Shown here: positions 33,374 to 43,013 of the stretch, piece by piece
Numbering within the stretch: the first letter of the stretch is position 1
How the letters are laid out: every line of letters starts with the position of its first letter
Origin: Lingula anatina
Taxonomy: Eukaryota > Brachiopoda > Lingulata > Lingulida > Lingulidae
Length of the DNA: 43,013 nucleotides
Reading direction: 5' to 3'
NCBI RefSeq assembly: GCF_001039355.2
Contig: NW_019775857.1
Coordinates: forward strand, 224,648 to 267,660
Position numbers and translations under genes: made by a program
Notes under the pieces: model-generated
Database searches by the model: none
What the model was told of the DNA's origin: nothing
Seen by the model: the letters and a program-made list of their open reading frames with translations, nothing else

Positions 33374-33575
33374 TCTAAATTCTATTTTCTATTCGCGGTA
33401 TGTCTTATGATCACGGTCTGTGCCCTGAATTTCCCGCGGCGTAATTACTGGCAGCGCGAGGCAGTTACTATAAGTTACTATCAGTAACTGGCTCGCGCTG
33501 CCAGTAATTACGCGGCAGGATATTCAGGGCACAGACCGTGATCATAAGATACCGCAAATAGAAAATAGATTTTTA
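33374..33575. mobile_element. Fold-back element cut by the n at 33576
   Basis: Two arms of about 80-90 bases (from about 33381 and to about 33572) are inverse copies, sharing CACGGTCTGTGCCCTGAAT, GTAATTACTGGCAGCGCGAG and TAGAAAATAGA. About 20 bases lie between them. TAGGCTTCGTTCACATGC just outside the left arm resembles an outer MITE end; its partner should follow the right arm but is lost at the n. Confidence 0.7.
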
Positions 33576-33576
33576 N
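33576..33576. other. Undetermined base, probable contig join
   Basis: Right of it the sequence starts in the middle of the TACCCAGC element (equivalent to about 40208). Left of it a fold-back element ends prematurely. Confidence 0.75.
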
Positions 33577-33909
33577 AGCGTTGTAACAATGTCAGATAAC
33601 AACATTGTATCAACCCCAGTTGTTAGACAACATTCTTGCATGAAAAGACATTAAAATGACCTGAAATTTTTATTTTTGGTACAAAACACAGGTACACAAT
33701 TATAACGTACACTGTAAAAACATTTAAGTGCCTGCTTTGTCTCATTTTTTCAACGCATTTAGCTCCTAAGCATGTTTTGCACCTACGCATGTTACACCCT
33801 TTTAGCCAGGATGTGTTTAGCAGTAGGATGTGTCTGATGGCTAACCATGTGTAGGGTATATATGTATGGCCTTTAAGTTAGGATTTCCAAGGTTTAGTTT
33901 TTAGTTTTA

Positions 33910-33957
<48 letters not shown>

Positions 33958-34456
33958 ACAGTCATGGTTACTTCAACCTGTCTATCTATTATACGTTACC
34001 ATGAACTGTCAACATTGTTAACTTCATTCCATCACATTCACAGCGACTTATTCATCCTAGTGTTAGCTGACCTTGCAAGGAAGTTTATTGGAATGTATTT
34101 CTGAATAATAAGTTAAGAAAATTCACTAGTTCACTAAAGACACAAACGACTGTCACTTTTACTTTAAAGTGCCATTTTTAATATTTTGATGAAGTTTGTT
34201 ACAGTATTGATAAACATAGTATCACGTTTTCAATAATTAATATTTTAAATTATGTTCCATGTCTTGTATCACGACGACCAAACAACAATGTTGAGTCAAT
34301 GACCAAAATACAACGTCGAGTCAATGTCACATTATGACGGCGTTTTGACGTGGCTGGATCAACATTGATTTGACGTTGACTTGAGGTAGATCAACGGCGA
34401 TTCAACTTCCCAACCTGTTTTCAATGTTGATCCAATGTCACTTTGCCTGCTGGGTA
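33577..34456. mobile_element. Left-truncated copy of the TACCCAGC element
   Basis: Nearly identical to 40209-41229, ending in TTTGCCTGCTGGGTA, but its first 110 bases are missing at the n. It lacks the 158-bp insertion present in the other copy and instead has an uninterrupted (TA)n. No coding capacity. Confidence 0.75.
33913..33955. repeat. (TA)n microsatellite
   Basis: About 21 TA units. The same array in the second copy is split by a 158-bp insertion at 40556-40713. Confidence 0.95.
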
Positions 34457-34615
34457 TGATCTGATGTAACATGTTGTCCCTTTTAAAACCAGCATCTTTT
34501 TGAAATTGTATGCTCCTGATGATCCTTTGGGCTGTGGGAAATAAACTATGGGGGCAGCTGTTTGAATTAGTTTTATATAATATTATAGAGAATATATGAC
34601 TTTAAAGAAGATTAA

Positions 34616-34952
34616 AGGGATAATAACTCTTTGCATGATATCTATATTTCACAATAAAAACATTGTGAACAACTCATAGAAATATAATATATTCTGTTTT
34701 ACCACACAAACTGCAGTTATAGCTATTATTCTGATATCTGAGCTTGTCTTCAGATCAAGTGACCTCCATTGATGGCTGTACTCTGTTATAATCTCTTAAG
34801 AGATTTTAACAAAAAACCAAACTTTTTAGAAAAAAACCAGGGACTAACTTTGAATGTAAAAATGGATTCATTAACCATTGGTAAGTATGGAAAAATTGTT
34901 GTTTACTCCAGGAAAATTCATTTTTTGGCCAAAACGAAGAGTTATTATCCCT
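34616..34952. mobile_element. 337-bp MITE with TTAA target duplication (piggyBac type)
   Basis: Perfect 16-bp inverted ends AGGGATAATAACTCTT (34616-34631) and AAGAGTTATTATCCCT (34937-34952) are flanked by TTAA on both sides (34612-34615, 34953-34956). The duplicated block at about 41385 reads AAGATTAATAATTT, the exact empty site with one TTAA. TTAA targets and clean sites are the hallmark of piggyBac-superfamily (and Kolobok) elements. No transposase is encoded, so it must have been moved in trans. Confidence 0.9.
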
Positions 34953-34989
34953 TTAATAATTTAAATAAAGAAAAGGGTCTTTATGGGAG

Positions 34990-35310
34990 GCAGTGATCTG
35001 GGAGGAAGGGACTGGAAGATTGTCAATAGGAGATTGTGAGTGATCTGAGTGCAATGATAAGGCAATTTTCATACTAGTTCAAGGGGAGTTTGTTACTGGA
35101 TCCATCAGCAGTGATCTGAGCTAGCCTAGAAGGCAATTTTCATATCGTCACCAGGAGATGGTTAGTAATCTAAGCGAGAGGAGCAGGAAATTTTCATATT
35201 TGTTCAAGGGACTTTGTTAGGGGAAAATTGTCAGCATGAGATCAACAACGATCCTTGGAAGTGAGATGATAAGGCAATATTCATATCGTCAGCAGCAGAT
35301 TGTAAACGAT
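34990..35310. repeat. Degenerate tandem repeat before the GT92 gene
   Basis: Four diverged units of 55-90 bases share 'gatctgag ... aaggcaattttcatat ... ttcaaggg'. The first is almost identical to 15950-16028 behind the truncated GT92 copy, consistent with a shared spacer between tandem GT92 units. Confidence 0.65.
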
Positions 35311-35841
35311 GCAAGCAAGACAAAAAAAAGCAATAATGATAATCTTTATAAAATTATTGCAGCTCTAAATTGCTGCTTCTATTGTTCTGTTATTGAAATC
35401 CCTGTTGAAGATGCTATTGTGCCCCTCAGCAAAACTACCAAACGCTATCTCAAACGGAGTACCACCATAATGGTGATGACGGATGTTGTTTCCCATCCTG
35501 CTGATCATATTGTGATCATAGTCAGAATTGTAATCTATGTGATAATAATTGTCAAATGTATTATTTAAACTAATTGCTTTGAAGCAGGTTTCATAAAAAA
35601 ATTCAACGTTGGACAAAAGCAGTAAAATAACCTGTATACTGGCATGCACTAAATAAGTATATCTACAAACAAACACATATATAACAATTGATAAAATTAA
35701 TTTATTTCCTATAATATAAGACATGCCAGATAATTGATTTATGGCACGCAGAAATGATTCCTTATATAATTTAGGCCTCTAAGATAGATAGAGACTTGGA
35801 GAGATCGTCAAGACTGTTCCGACCCATATTATGCGAGCAAT

Positions 35842-36064
35842 AAAGCCCCCTTTACACTGGACAGCGTCCTTTTTGCGACCCGTAGTACGGCCCCGAGAGT
35901 AAAATATAATTATACTTTACATGCCGACAAGTGGCCAACCATTGAACATTCTTTCTGCAACTAAAGCGATTGCTTGTGTTTCCTTTCTACGTCCACAGGG
36001 ATGCCAGTTTCATGGTCGCACAAAGGACGCAGAAAGGACACCGTCCAGTGTAAAGGGGGTTTTA
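35842..36064. mobile_element. About 222-bp MITE just upstream of the GT92 gene
   Basis: AAAGCCCCCTTTACACTGGA at 35842 is mirrored by TCCAGTGTAAAGGGGGTTTT ending at 36064, with about three mismatches in 28 bases. A second inner pair (CCTTTTTGCGACC and GGTCGCACAAAGG) extends the fold. It lies about 170 bases before the start codon and has no counterpart before the ATG at 14790. Confidence 0.65.
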
Positions 36065-36231
36065 AGAAGTGAGGAACTACAACACTGGCTGTTGTTTTAT
36101 ATTGTGTACCAGTCACTGCAGAAATAGATAACCAACCACAGTTACATCTACAATGTATCATAAATATTAACACAGTGGATAATTAATTGTCTTGCTGGTG
36201 GCACTCGTGGCTATTAGAAACAAGTTCTAAG

Positions 36232-39200
36232 ATGGTGAGGAACACTTTTTCTCAAAAGATAGCCCGACTGTTGTTGATTCTTGGGTTGTTGGCATTTGGC
36301 GTGATGTTATTTGAAACTTTTTGGCTTGCAGTAAAATCAAAACATGCACAAAAACAGATGAGCAAGGAAATACACAAAGTTGAAGAGGAAAAAAGAAGGT
36401 CACTGGATGCTATTTCTACAAGTACAAAGACGCTGCATGTGAAAAATCCTCTGGGAGGGAATGTATTAACAAATGATAAAGCAAAACTAGCAATTTCATC
36501 CAAGGTGTTACAGAGCAGTGAAGATCTTGTCAATGACACAAGATCCAGAGGAAGTAACAGAAAGTCAATCATTGTGGAAGAAAACATAAAAGAAAATGCC
36601 AAGCAAAGGATGTCTGAGAATTTGGAGACAGGTCTGATGAATAAAACTTTAAAAGAAAATACTGTGACAGTAACATCTGAGAAGAAGACCAATAATCCAA
36701 CAAATTACAAAAAGAAAAATCCTGTTATTCACATAAAAGATCACAAAAGCTGTCCAAATCTTCCAGTTGTGTTGCCCAGCATCTCGGAGCAGCAGCTATG
36801 GCTGCCTGTCACTAACAAAAGTGTGGATTCTGCAAATTACATTTTCAGTGCTTACCTAGACGTGAGGGGGAATTTTGCCAAAGTTTGTGTTATGGCATAT
36901 CAGTCCTCTGAACCTAACAGGCTTTACTGCCAGTTATGGTATCAGAACAAAACTACTGGGAAACCTTACAATCAAGTAGTTCATACTACTACAGATTATA
37001 TATATCGTCTCTGTGGAGGGAAAAGGTTAGTGTGATTGTGTTTGCTGTGACAGCATTGATTGTGGTAGATGTGACAGATGTGTTAGACCCGACAATATTG
37101 ATTGAGTTAGATGTGACAAATGTGTTGGACCCAAAAACATTGATTGAGTTAGATGTGACAAATGTGTTAGAACCGACAACATTGATTGTGGTAGATGTGA
37201 CAAATGTGTTAGAACCGACAATATTGATTGTGGTAGATGTGACAAATGTGTTAGAACCGACAACATTGATTGAGTTAGATGTGACAAATGTGTTAGACCT
37301 GTCGACATTGATTGTGCTACATGTGACTGATTGTGGTAGATGTTTCAGCATTGATTGTGTTAGATGTGACAATGTGTTAGACCGGACAACATTGATTGTG
37401 TTAGATGTGATAAATTTGTTAGAACTGACAACATTGATTGTGTTAGATGTGACTGATTGTGGTAGATAATTCAGCTACGATTGTTTTTGATATGTGTTAG
37501 ATGTAACGTCACTTTAAGAAGTGATTGGGTGATATTTAATAAATGTGCAATTGTGTTGGCAGATGTGTTAGACATGAATGATTGTGTTAGATGTGACCAG
37601 ATGGCAGCAATCGTGTTATGTAACAGCAGATAGAAGGGCACATTGGCTTATATATAATATGGCAGTGAATTGGATGTTGCAATGTGCTAGAGGTGCCAGT
37701 GTGATGATTAAAAAAAATGTAAGGGCTTGACAGCTTTTACAGATGTGATTGTGTGTTAGCTGAGAATCTTTTGTTTAAAACAACAGATTAGTAAATAATA
37801 TAAAAAGTTGACCAAGTTGCACTACTGTTTTTGAGATAATCACATGATGCTGTTGCATCTTTACATGCATAGCTGTTACACAAATTTAAAAAAATATTTA
37901 TTCACTGGTCAGGAAAATCAGATTTTAATTTAAGACTGGGTTCCCATGCCTAGATCGATCCATCTGTATAGGTCTAACACCCTGGGGAGTCTCACTAAAT
38001 TGCTATCAACTTAACCATATTAAATGTCTGTCATGCCTACCGAATCAGCTAGGGGCTAAAGATGATAACCCCCTAACATCTTTACTAGGCGTGACAGATA
38101 TTTAAGCTGGTTAAGTTGATAACAATTTAGTGAGACTCCCCAGGGAGATAGATCTATCCAAATATCTGTAGGAATGGTCCCTAAGACCAAACATTAATTC
38201 AGTTCAGAGTTGGAAAGAGTTTTAAGGTTTTTTATATACTTCCTATCTAGTTCTGAAACATGAGATGTCACACTGCAGTCTTGTTTTTCTAGGTATCTGC
38301 AGGTGAAGTGGACGTGTGAAATAGAGCCTGAGGTAATTCCATATGCAGTATCCGTCACTGAGTCTCCGTGTGCTGTACCAGTGACCAGCCTTCCAATCAT
38401 TGATGCCCGCGTTCCTGACAATCTCCCAGAGTCCTATGCAGTGTGCATCAAACCAATGCATCGTGGGTATAACAGGACTAGGCAGTTGGTGGAATTCATT
38501 GAACTTAGTCGTATGTTTGGAGCAACACATTTCACTTTGTATGACTATTTAGGGAACCTCACTGTTTTAAACCCTGTAATCAGGGAGTATGAGAAACAGG
38601 GCTTGTTGGAACTGGTGAATTGGAAGTTAGCAGGGATGGTAACTGACCATGTATTAAATCCAGAGGAGGAACGTTTTGTGAAGGGTTTTGAAGACCAGTG
38701 TACTCAGGTTCTGGCCCATACAGAATGTCTATATCGCAATCTGCACAAATATAAATACATTGCGTTCTACGACCTGGATGAGATGTTGGTTCCAGGGTAC
38801 AACCGAACTTGGCCCGAGTTGGTGAAACTCATCCCTAAAAATTACAGCTCTTTCATTTTTCACAACCGTTTTTTCCCGTTGAGAAACCGGGTGAAAGAAG
38901 AATTGGGAAAGTACAATGACCCTCTCCTCATTAAGTATCACCCCGTTTCCTTGGAGTACACGTTGGCAGAGAGCGAAATTGTATTCACACGCCCAAAAGT
39001 GATGGTTCTAGGCAAAGGGGTGTCAAAATGTCGTGTACATCATGTGGTGCATCTTAGTGGCTCTCACCCTTTTGATATCCCTGTACATCTGGGCACTATG
39101 TGGCATTATAGGAGTCGCCCTCCAAAAGATTCCAAAAAGCCAGCTGAGAGGGACTATTACATGTATAAATTTAAAGACGAACTGTTGGCAAGAATGGACA

Positions 39201-39235
39201 GAATCTTTCAAAAGACCAGGGCTCTTATTGTGTAG
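36232..39235 (+). CDS. GT92-family (DUF23) Golgi glycosyltransferase, complete, two exons
   Basis: Exon 1 is 36232-37025 and exon 2 is 38293-39235. The donor AAAAG|GTTAGTG and acceptor TTTTTCTAG|G join in phase (split Arg codon 265), giving 578 residues. A short cytosolic tail and signal-anchor helix (about residues 10-31, LLLILGLLAFGVMLFETFW) are followed by a Lys/Glu-rich stem to about 175. The GT92 domain runs from about 195 (IFSAYLDVRGNFAKVC) to near the end. Exon 2 shows VCIKPMHRGYNR, the helix EFIELSRMFGATHFTLYD, the metal-binding D-x-D (FYDLDEML, D425 and D427), IFHNRFFP and HLGTMWHYRS. Topology predicts a Golgi type II enzyme transferring a sugar, probably galactose, to glycans by analogy with C. 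elegans GALT-1. The actual donor and acceptor are unknown. ATG 36232 is chosen because it aligns with ATG 14790 of the paralogue. Confidence 0.9.
37040..37466. repeat. 42-bp minisatellite at the start of the GT92 intron
   Basis: About nine to ten units of GACAACATTGATTGTGGTAG-ATGTGACAAATGTGTTAGAACC begin within 20 bases of the splice donor. Because the unit is 14 codons, open frames run across it on both strands (for example VLEPTTLIVVDVTN repeats on the plus strand). The paralogue at 15600 has only two or three units. Confidence 0.93.
37982..38143. repeat. Inverted repeat (36-bp arms) in the GT92 intron
   Basis: The 36 bases starting CTGGGGAGTCTCACTAAATT (37982-38017) return inverted, ending in AATTTAGTGAGACTCCCCAG (38108-38143), with one mismatch. 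Weaker pairing extends outward (GGGTTCCCATGCC with GGAATGGTCCC), so the full fold is about 250 bases, probably a MITE. Confidence 0.8.
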
Positions 39236-39429
39236 TGGTTTTGAAAGGTTTTTGTTCATTTCAGAGGGAATTAGCAACATTGGGCACTTTTTTTCAAATT
39301 GATGGGTTTTATCATTTTTATCACATCTGAAATGGGAAAGATATATAGGATACCTTTACATATCTAATATGTATTTATATATGAATATAACACTACTTGC
39401 CTCTAACTCTACTATGGGGCATACATATG

Positions 39430-39464
<35 letters not shown>

Positions 39465-40096
39465 TTTGTGTCAAGTCTTAAAAATTAAGGACAATGTCAA
39501 TGCAAGAGTTAATGAGCAAGATGTATTTACATGAACTATAGTTGTGTGGACAGCATACCTCAAATTGTTATTAAAGCAAAGAACAATAACATCATCAGTA
39601 GCTGCGAGTAAACTAAATGAAAATGATAAAACAGTTGACTGAATGCCCAATGAATGGAAAATGACTTCTGGTAGTTAAGAACATCACTTACAAAGAAAAA
39701 GAAACCAGAGAATATACTGAGTATTACCATTTTGAAAGAGGGGTTGAGTTAAGATACAACAACCACAAACTATCCTTCAGCTGCTCCAACAAACACAAGC
39801 AGACTTCCATGAACAGCTATATTTGGAGCTACAATATAGGGCAGCATGGACTACGAAATTAAAATAGACCATCCTCAGGACAGTGAGACCATATTCAAAT
39901 GTCATTAAAAATGACGACAGTCACTGTGATTCTGGGAGAAATTTTATATTATAGTGTTGATATTTAAAAAAAAACCTGTTGAAAAGCTTTATACATACAA
40001 ATGGTACACTAGCTGATATTGTGTTGGAACTATGATGTATAGATTATGTAATTTTAATTTATTGCAATACATTGTATTAATTATGTCAACAGTATG
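39236..40096. other. 3' flank of the GT92 gene; no further gene seen
   Basis: Probably includes the 3' UTR. No canonical AATAAA stands out close to the stop codon. A (CA)n microsatellite lies at 39431-39463. Confidence 0.5.
39431..39463. repeat. (CA)n microsatellite
   Basis: About 15 uninterrupted CA units in the GT92 3' flank. Confidence 0.95.
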
Positions 40097-41229
40097 TACC
40101 CAGCGGGCAAATCATGTTGTTTCAACGTTGAAACAATGTTGAACTATAAGGTTGACTAGACGTTGGATTAACATTGGATTTGAAAGTTGGATCAATGTCA
40201 AATGACAACGTTGTAACAATGTCAGATAACAACATTGTATCAACCCCAGTTGTTAGACAACATTCTTGCATGAAAAGACATTAAAATGACCTGAAATTTT
40301 TTATTTTTGGTACAAAACACAGGTACACAATTATAACGTACACTGTAAAAACATTTAAGTGCCTGCTTTGTCTCATTTTTTCAACGCATTTAGCTCCTAA
40401 GCATGTTTTGCACCTACGCATGTTACACCCTTTTAGCCAGGATGTGTTTAGCAGTAGGATGTGTCTGATGGCTAACCATGTGTAGGGTATATATGTATGG
40501 CCTTTAAGTTAGGATTTCCTAGGTTTAGTTTTTAGTTTTATATATATATATATATACACAGTGTTTGCCTCTTAGGAAAATTAGTTGCTGGACCAAAAGT
40601 CCAGCCATCTTGAAAAGTAGCTGGACTGAATGTCTGCCAGGTGGGAAAACTTATCAGCCCGTTCTGAAAGTTGTCAGCCCCGGGCAGACGGTCCAGCCTT
40701 AATTTCTAACACTATATATATATATATAAGACAGTCATGGTTACTTCAACCTGTCTATCTATTATACGTTACCATGAACTGTCAACATTGTTAACTTCAT
40801 TCCATCACATTCACAGCGACTTATTCATCCTAGTGTTAGCTGACCTTGCAAGGAAGTTTATTGGAATGTATTTCTGAATAATAAGTTAAGAAAATTCACT
40901 AGTTCACTAAAGACACAAACGACTGTCACTTTTACTTTAAAGTGCCATTTTTAATATTTTGATGAAGTTTGTTACAGTATTGATAAACATAGTATCACGT
41001 TTTCAATAATTAATATTTTAAATTATGTTCCATGTCTTGTATCACGACGACCAAACAACAACGTTGAGTCAATGACCAAAATACAATGTCGAGTCAATGT
41101 CACATTATGACGGCGTTTTGACGTGGCTGGATCAACATTGATTTGACGTTGACTTGAGGTAGATCAACGGCGATTCAACTTCCCAACCTGTTTTCAATGT
41201 TGATCCAATGTCACTTTGCCTGCTGGGTA
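40097..41229. mobile_element. 1.13-kb non-autonomous DNA element with TACCCAGC ends
   Basis: TACCCAGCGGGCAAA (40097-40111) and TTTGCCTGCTGGGTA (41215-41229) are inverted with one mismatch. Near both ends lie repeated CAACGTTG/GTTGATxCAA motifs (TTTCAACGTTGAAACAATGT, TTGATTTGACGTTGACTTGA). No coding sequence. No certain target duplication. Superfamily not assigned. Confidence 0.7.
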
Positions 41230-41406
41230 TGATCTGATGTAACATGTTGTCCCTTTTAAAACCAGCATCTTTTTGAAATTTTATGCTCCTGATGATCCTT
41301 TGGGCTGTGGGAAATAAACTATGGGGGCAGCTGTTTGAATTAGTTTTATATAATATTATAGAGAATTTATGACTTTTAAGAAGATTAATAATTTAAATAA
41401 AGAAAT
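40209..41406. repeat. Direct segmental repeat of 33579-34978
   Basis: Apart from the TTAA MITE (only in the first copy) and the 158-bp insertion (only in this copy), the two blocks are near identical, including about 170 bases of flank beyond the element end. The two blocks bracket the GT92 gene in the same orientation. Confidence 0.85.
40556..40713. mobile_element. 158-bp insertion inside a (TA)n array
   Basis: In the other copy (33913-33955) the TA array is continuous. Here it is split by sequence starting CAGTGTTTGCC and ending TTTCTAACACT, with an AGTGTT inverted end and an inner GCTGGACC/GGTCCAGC pair. The CAGTGTT end recalls hAT MITEs. A target duplication cannot be read because the site is (TA)n. 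Confidence 0.55.
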
Positions 41407-43013
41407 GGGGTTATTGTTGGTAAACACATATATGTGTGTTATGACTGATATTAACTGTGAAAATGTTTTCAAGGTCAAATATGGATTTAGGGGGATTGCC
41501 CCACCCCCACTTCTCCGTTGAATTTTCTTATAATATTTAATGCCACCCCCACCCCCACCCCAGGATCCCCATATAAAACTGCAGGAATGCTTTTGGCTTT
41601 TAAATTTTCCAGATTTCATTTGTACACAAAGAGCTTTAACTCTGTAACAATGAAAATCATGAGAAGATTACATTTACATAATATCTAGACAAACCACAGA
41701 CGTCAGCTGAAGCATGTCAGTGGGAACGGTTGGTTTCACTTTTAACATTTACAGGAATGTGAAAAATTACATCAAGATGAATATGAATAATATTAGATAA
41801 TAAGGAAATTATGAATGAGCAAAATTGCATTTGAATCCCAGTAGCCAAACAATAAAAAAATGAATACCCCTGTGATATCCATGCTGAACACTTAATATAA
41901 TAATAATAATAATAATATGGTACTGGTAACAGTATAGTTTTTCCATTGTAGAAAAGATGCTGGTACTGAGTGTCTATGGGGAAGGTTTGGATAATGGTGC
42001 GACATTATTGATGAAGCTGTCTTGATGGATGGACGAATTGACTTCTAGGAGCAGGTAATATAATAACATTTTATTGCACCTAGATACACATATACCTATC
42101 ACTGTCATATGCAGTCATCTAAAAGAACCCCTATGCTGATGTTCACTATTATATTAATTAATTTGATATTTTGATTTTACTTGTGCTATAGCTGAATGGT
42201 GTTCATATTGTGTATTTTTTTTTAATGTGGATGTTTCATTGATTTGGTTTAAAATCATTTTTTAGTATTATCCCATTTTGATGTCCCTACTGTAATGTTA
42301 TGTAAATTTTTCTGTGTTAGTTCAGTTCTGCATTAAGTTTGTTTTATTCATTTGTTAAGTATTAATTTGACATTTGTTTCTTGTTTCTGCCACGTCAACT
42401 TACAGAGTAAACTCGGGTTCTTAATAAAGTACAGTGAGAGCTGTTACAAGTCCACAACATCATGTTTTATTACTATGTTCAATATAGCATAAAAATTAAT
42501 AAATTGGCTGCTTTTTCATTCATTTTAATGTATCAGTATACAAGTGACATTTCTTCAAGTATATTCTGTGAAAATAATTTATGAAAACACGGTATTTGAT
42601 CTTTCACATACAATTAGGTGCTACATGCTGGTCAGGGTGCCTTCTCTTCCCATGAACACACCTAAGTTGTACACCCTAATTTTCTGGGTAAGCATCTGGA
42701 AAAACAAATCCTCATATCTGATATATTGTACAACTGAGTAACATACAGTTTAAAACATCTGCTTCTAGCATCCTGTCCAAACGTTACAAGTGCGTAATTA
42801 TATATATTTATACATATCTTCCATAGTAATAATTGGGATGATTATAAAGCACATTACATCCTGGAAAATGGCTCGTAGAACCAAGATAATATGATGTGTT
42901 GATTGCCATAATTGTCTGATTTCCAGTTCCATGTTGACATGGGGGAACTATATAAACTGCAATATGAAAAAAAGCCTAGGAAAACCATCATTTCAGGTGA
43001 TGCTTTTGTCTGG
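41407..43013. other. No recognisable gene
   Basis: AT-rich. Features are a C-rich tract (CCACCCCCACCCCCACCCCA, about 41544), an (AAT)n run at about 41898, and a 107-base stretch at 41952-42058 between a plausible acceptor (CCATTGTAG) and donor (GGAGCAG|GTAATA) that is not open in a useful frame, so at most a non-coding exon. An AATAAAG sits near 42424. Confidence 0.45.

Noticed and set aside
34769-34996. 75-residue frame overlapping the TTAA MITE
   Set aside because: It crosses the MITE boundary and is absent from the duplicated block without the MITE.
35236-35568. 110-residue frame between the repeats and the GT92 gene
   Set aside because: It begins within the degenerate tandem repeat, ends in a hydrophobic low-complexity run from AT-rich DNA, and has no recognisable motif.
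36936-37469. 177-residue frame of 14-residue repeats, and the 127-residue frame opposite it
   Set aside because: Produced by a 42-bp minisatellite whose unit is a multiple of three. It starts inside the GT92 exon in another frame, with no sign of independent coding.

Overview
The window is eukaryotic and looks like a marine invertebrate, perhaps a mollusc or another lophotrochozoan. It is AT-rich, its genes are split by GT-AG introns, and it is dense with microsatellites, fold-back elements and DNA-transposon ends. It carries an SNX13-type sorting nexin, a GT92 glycosyltransferase, a Ty3/Gypsy element with env, and a Maverick/Polinton-type polymerase tail. The phylum is inference; no sequence here fixes it.

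Layout. (1) 1-12345, minus strand: two near-identical copies of the 5' half of an SNX13-like gene, each with ten coding exons (388 residues: membrane anchor, PXA domain, linker) and a non-coding first exon. The RGS, PX and C-terminal exons would lie left of the window. The copies meet at an undetermined base (6442). (2) 12346-14789: no gene; repeats and decayed elements. (3) 14790-15598: first exon of a GT92 paralogue whose catalytic exon is absent. (4) 16029-29871: nested transposons. A terminal-inverted-repeat DNA element (left end seen twice, at 16029 and 18256; right end at 29871; remnant transposase exons at 28650-29549) contains a young LTR retroelement at 18829-28492. A DNA polymerase B tail lies at 16818-17147. 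(5) 29876-33575: no recognisable gene, several inverted-repeat elements. (6) 33577-41406: a GT92 unit flanked by direct repeats, with a complete two-exon GT92 gene (36232-39235, 578 residues). (7) 41407-43013: no gene recognised.

The most notable system is the LTR element. Its 491-bp LTRs differ at four transitions only. Gag and pol share one frame separated by a single amber codon. Pol breaks again by an ATGGTAA overlap between RNase H and integrase. Env has a signal peptide, a furin-type site and membrane segments, and appears to be made from a spliced RNA whose acceptor supplies the TG of its start codon. The coding capacity looks complete if these three expression steps work.

Four isolated n bases (6442, 16817, 29550, 33576) fall where the sequence changes abruptly. 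At least two sit exactly at junctions of duplicated blocks, so part of the large-scale duplication may be scaffold structure (two haplotypes placed in series) rather than biology.
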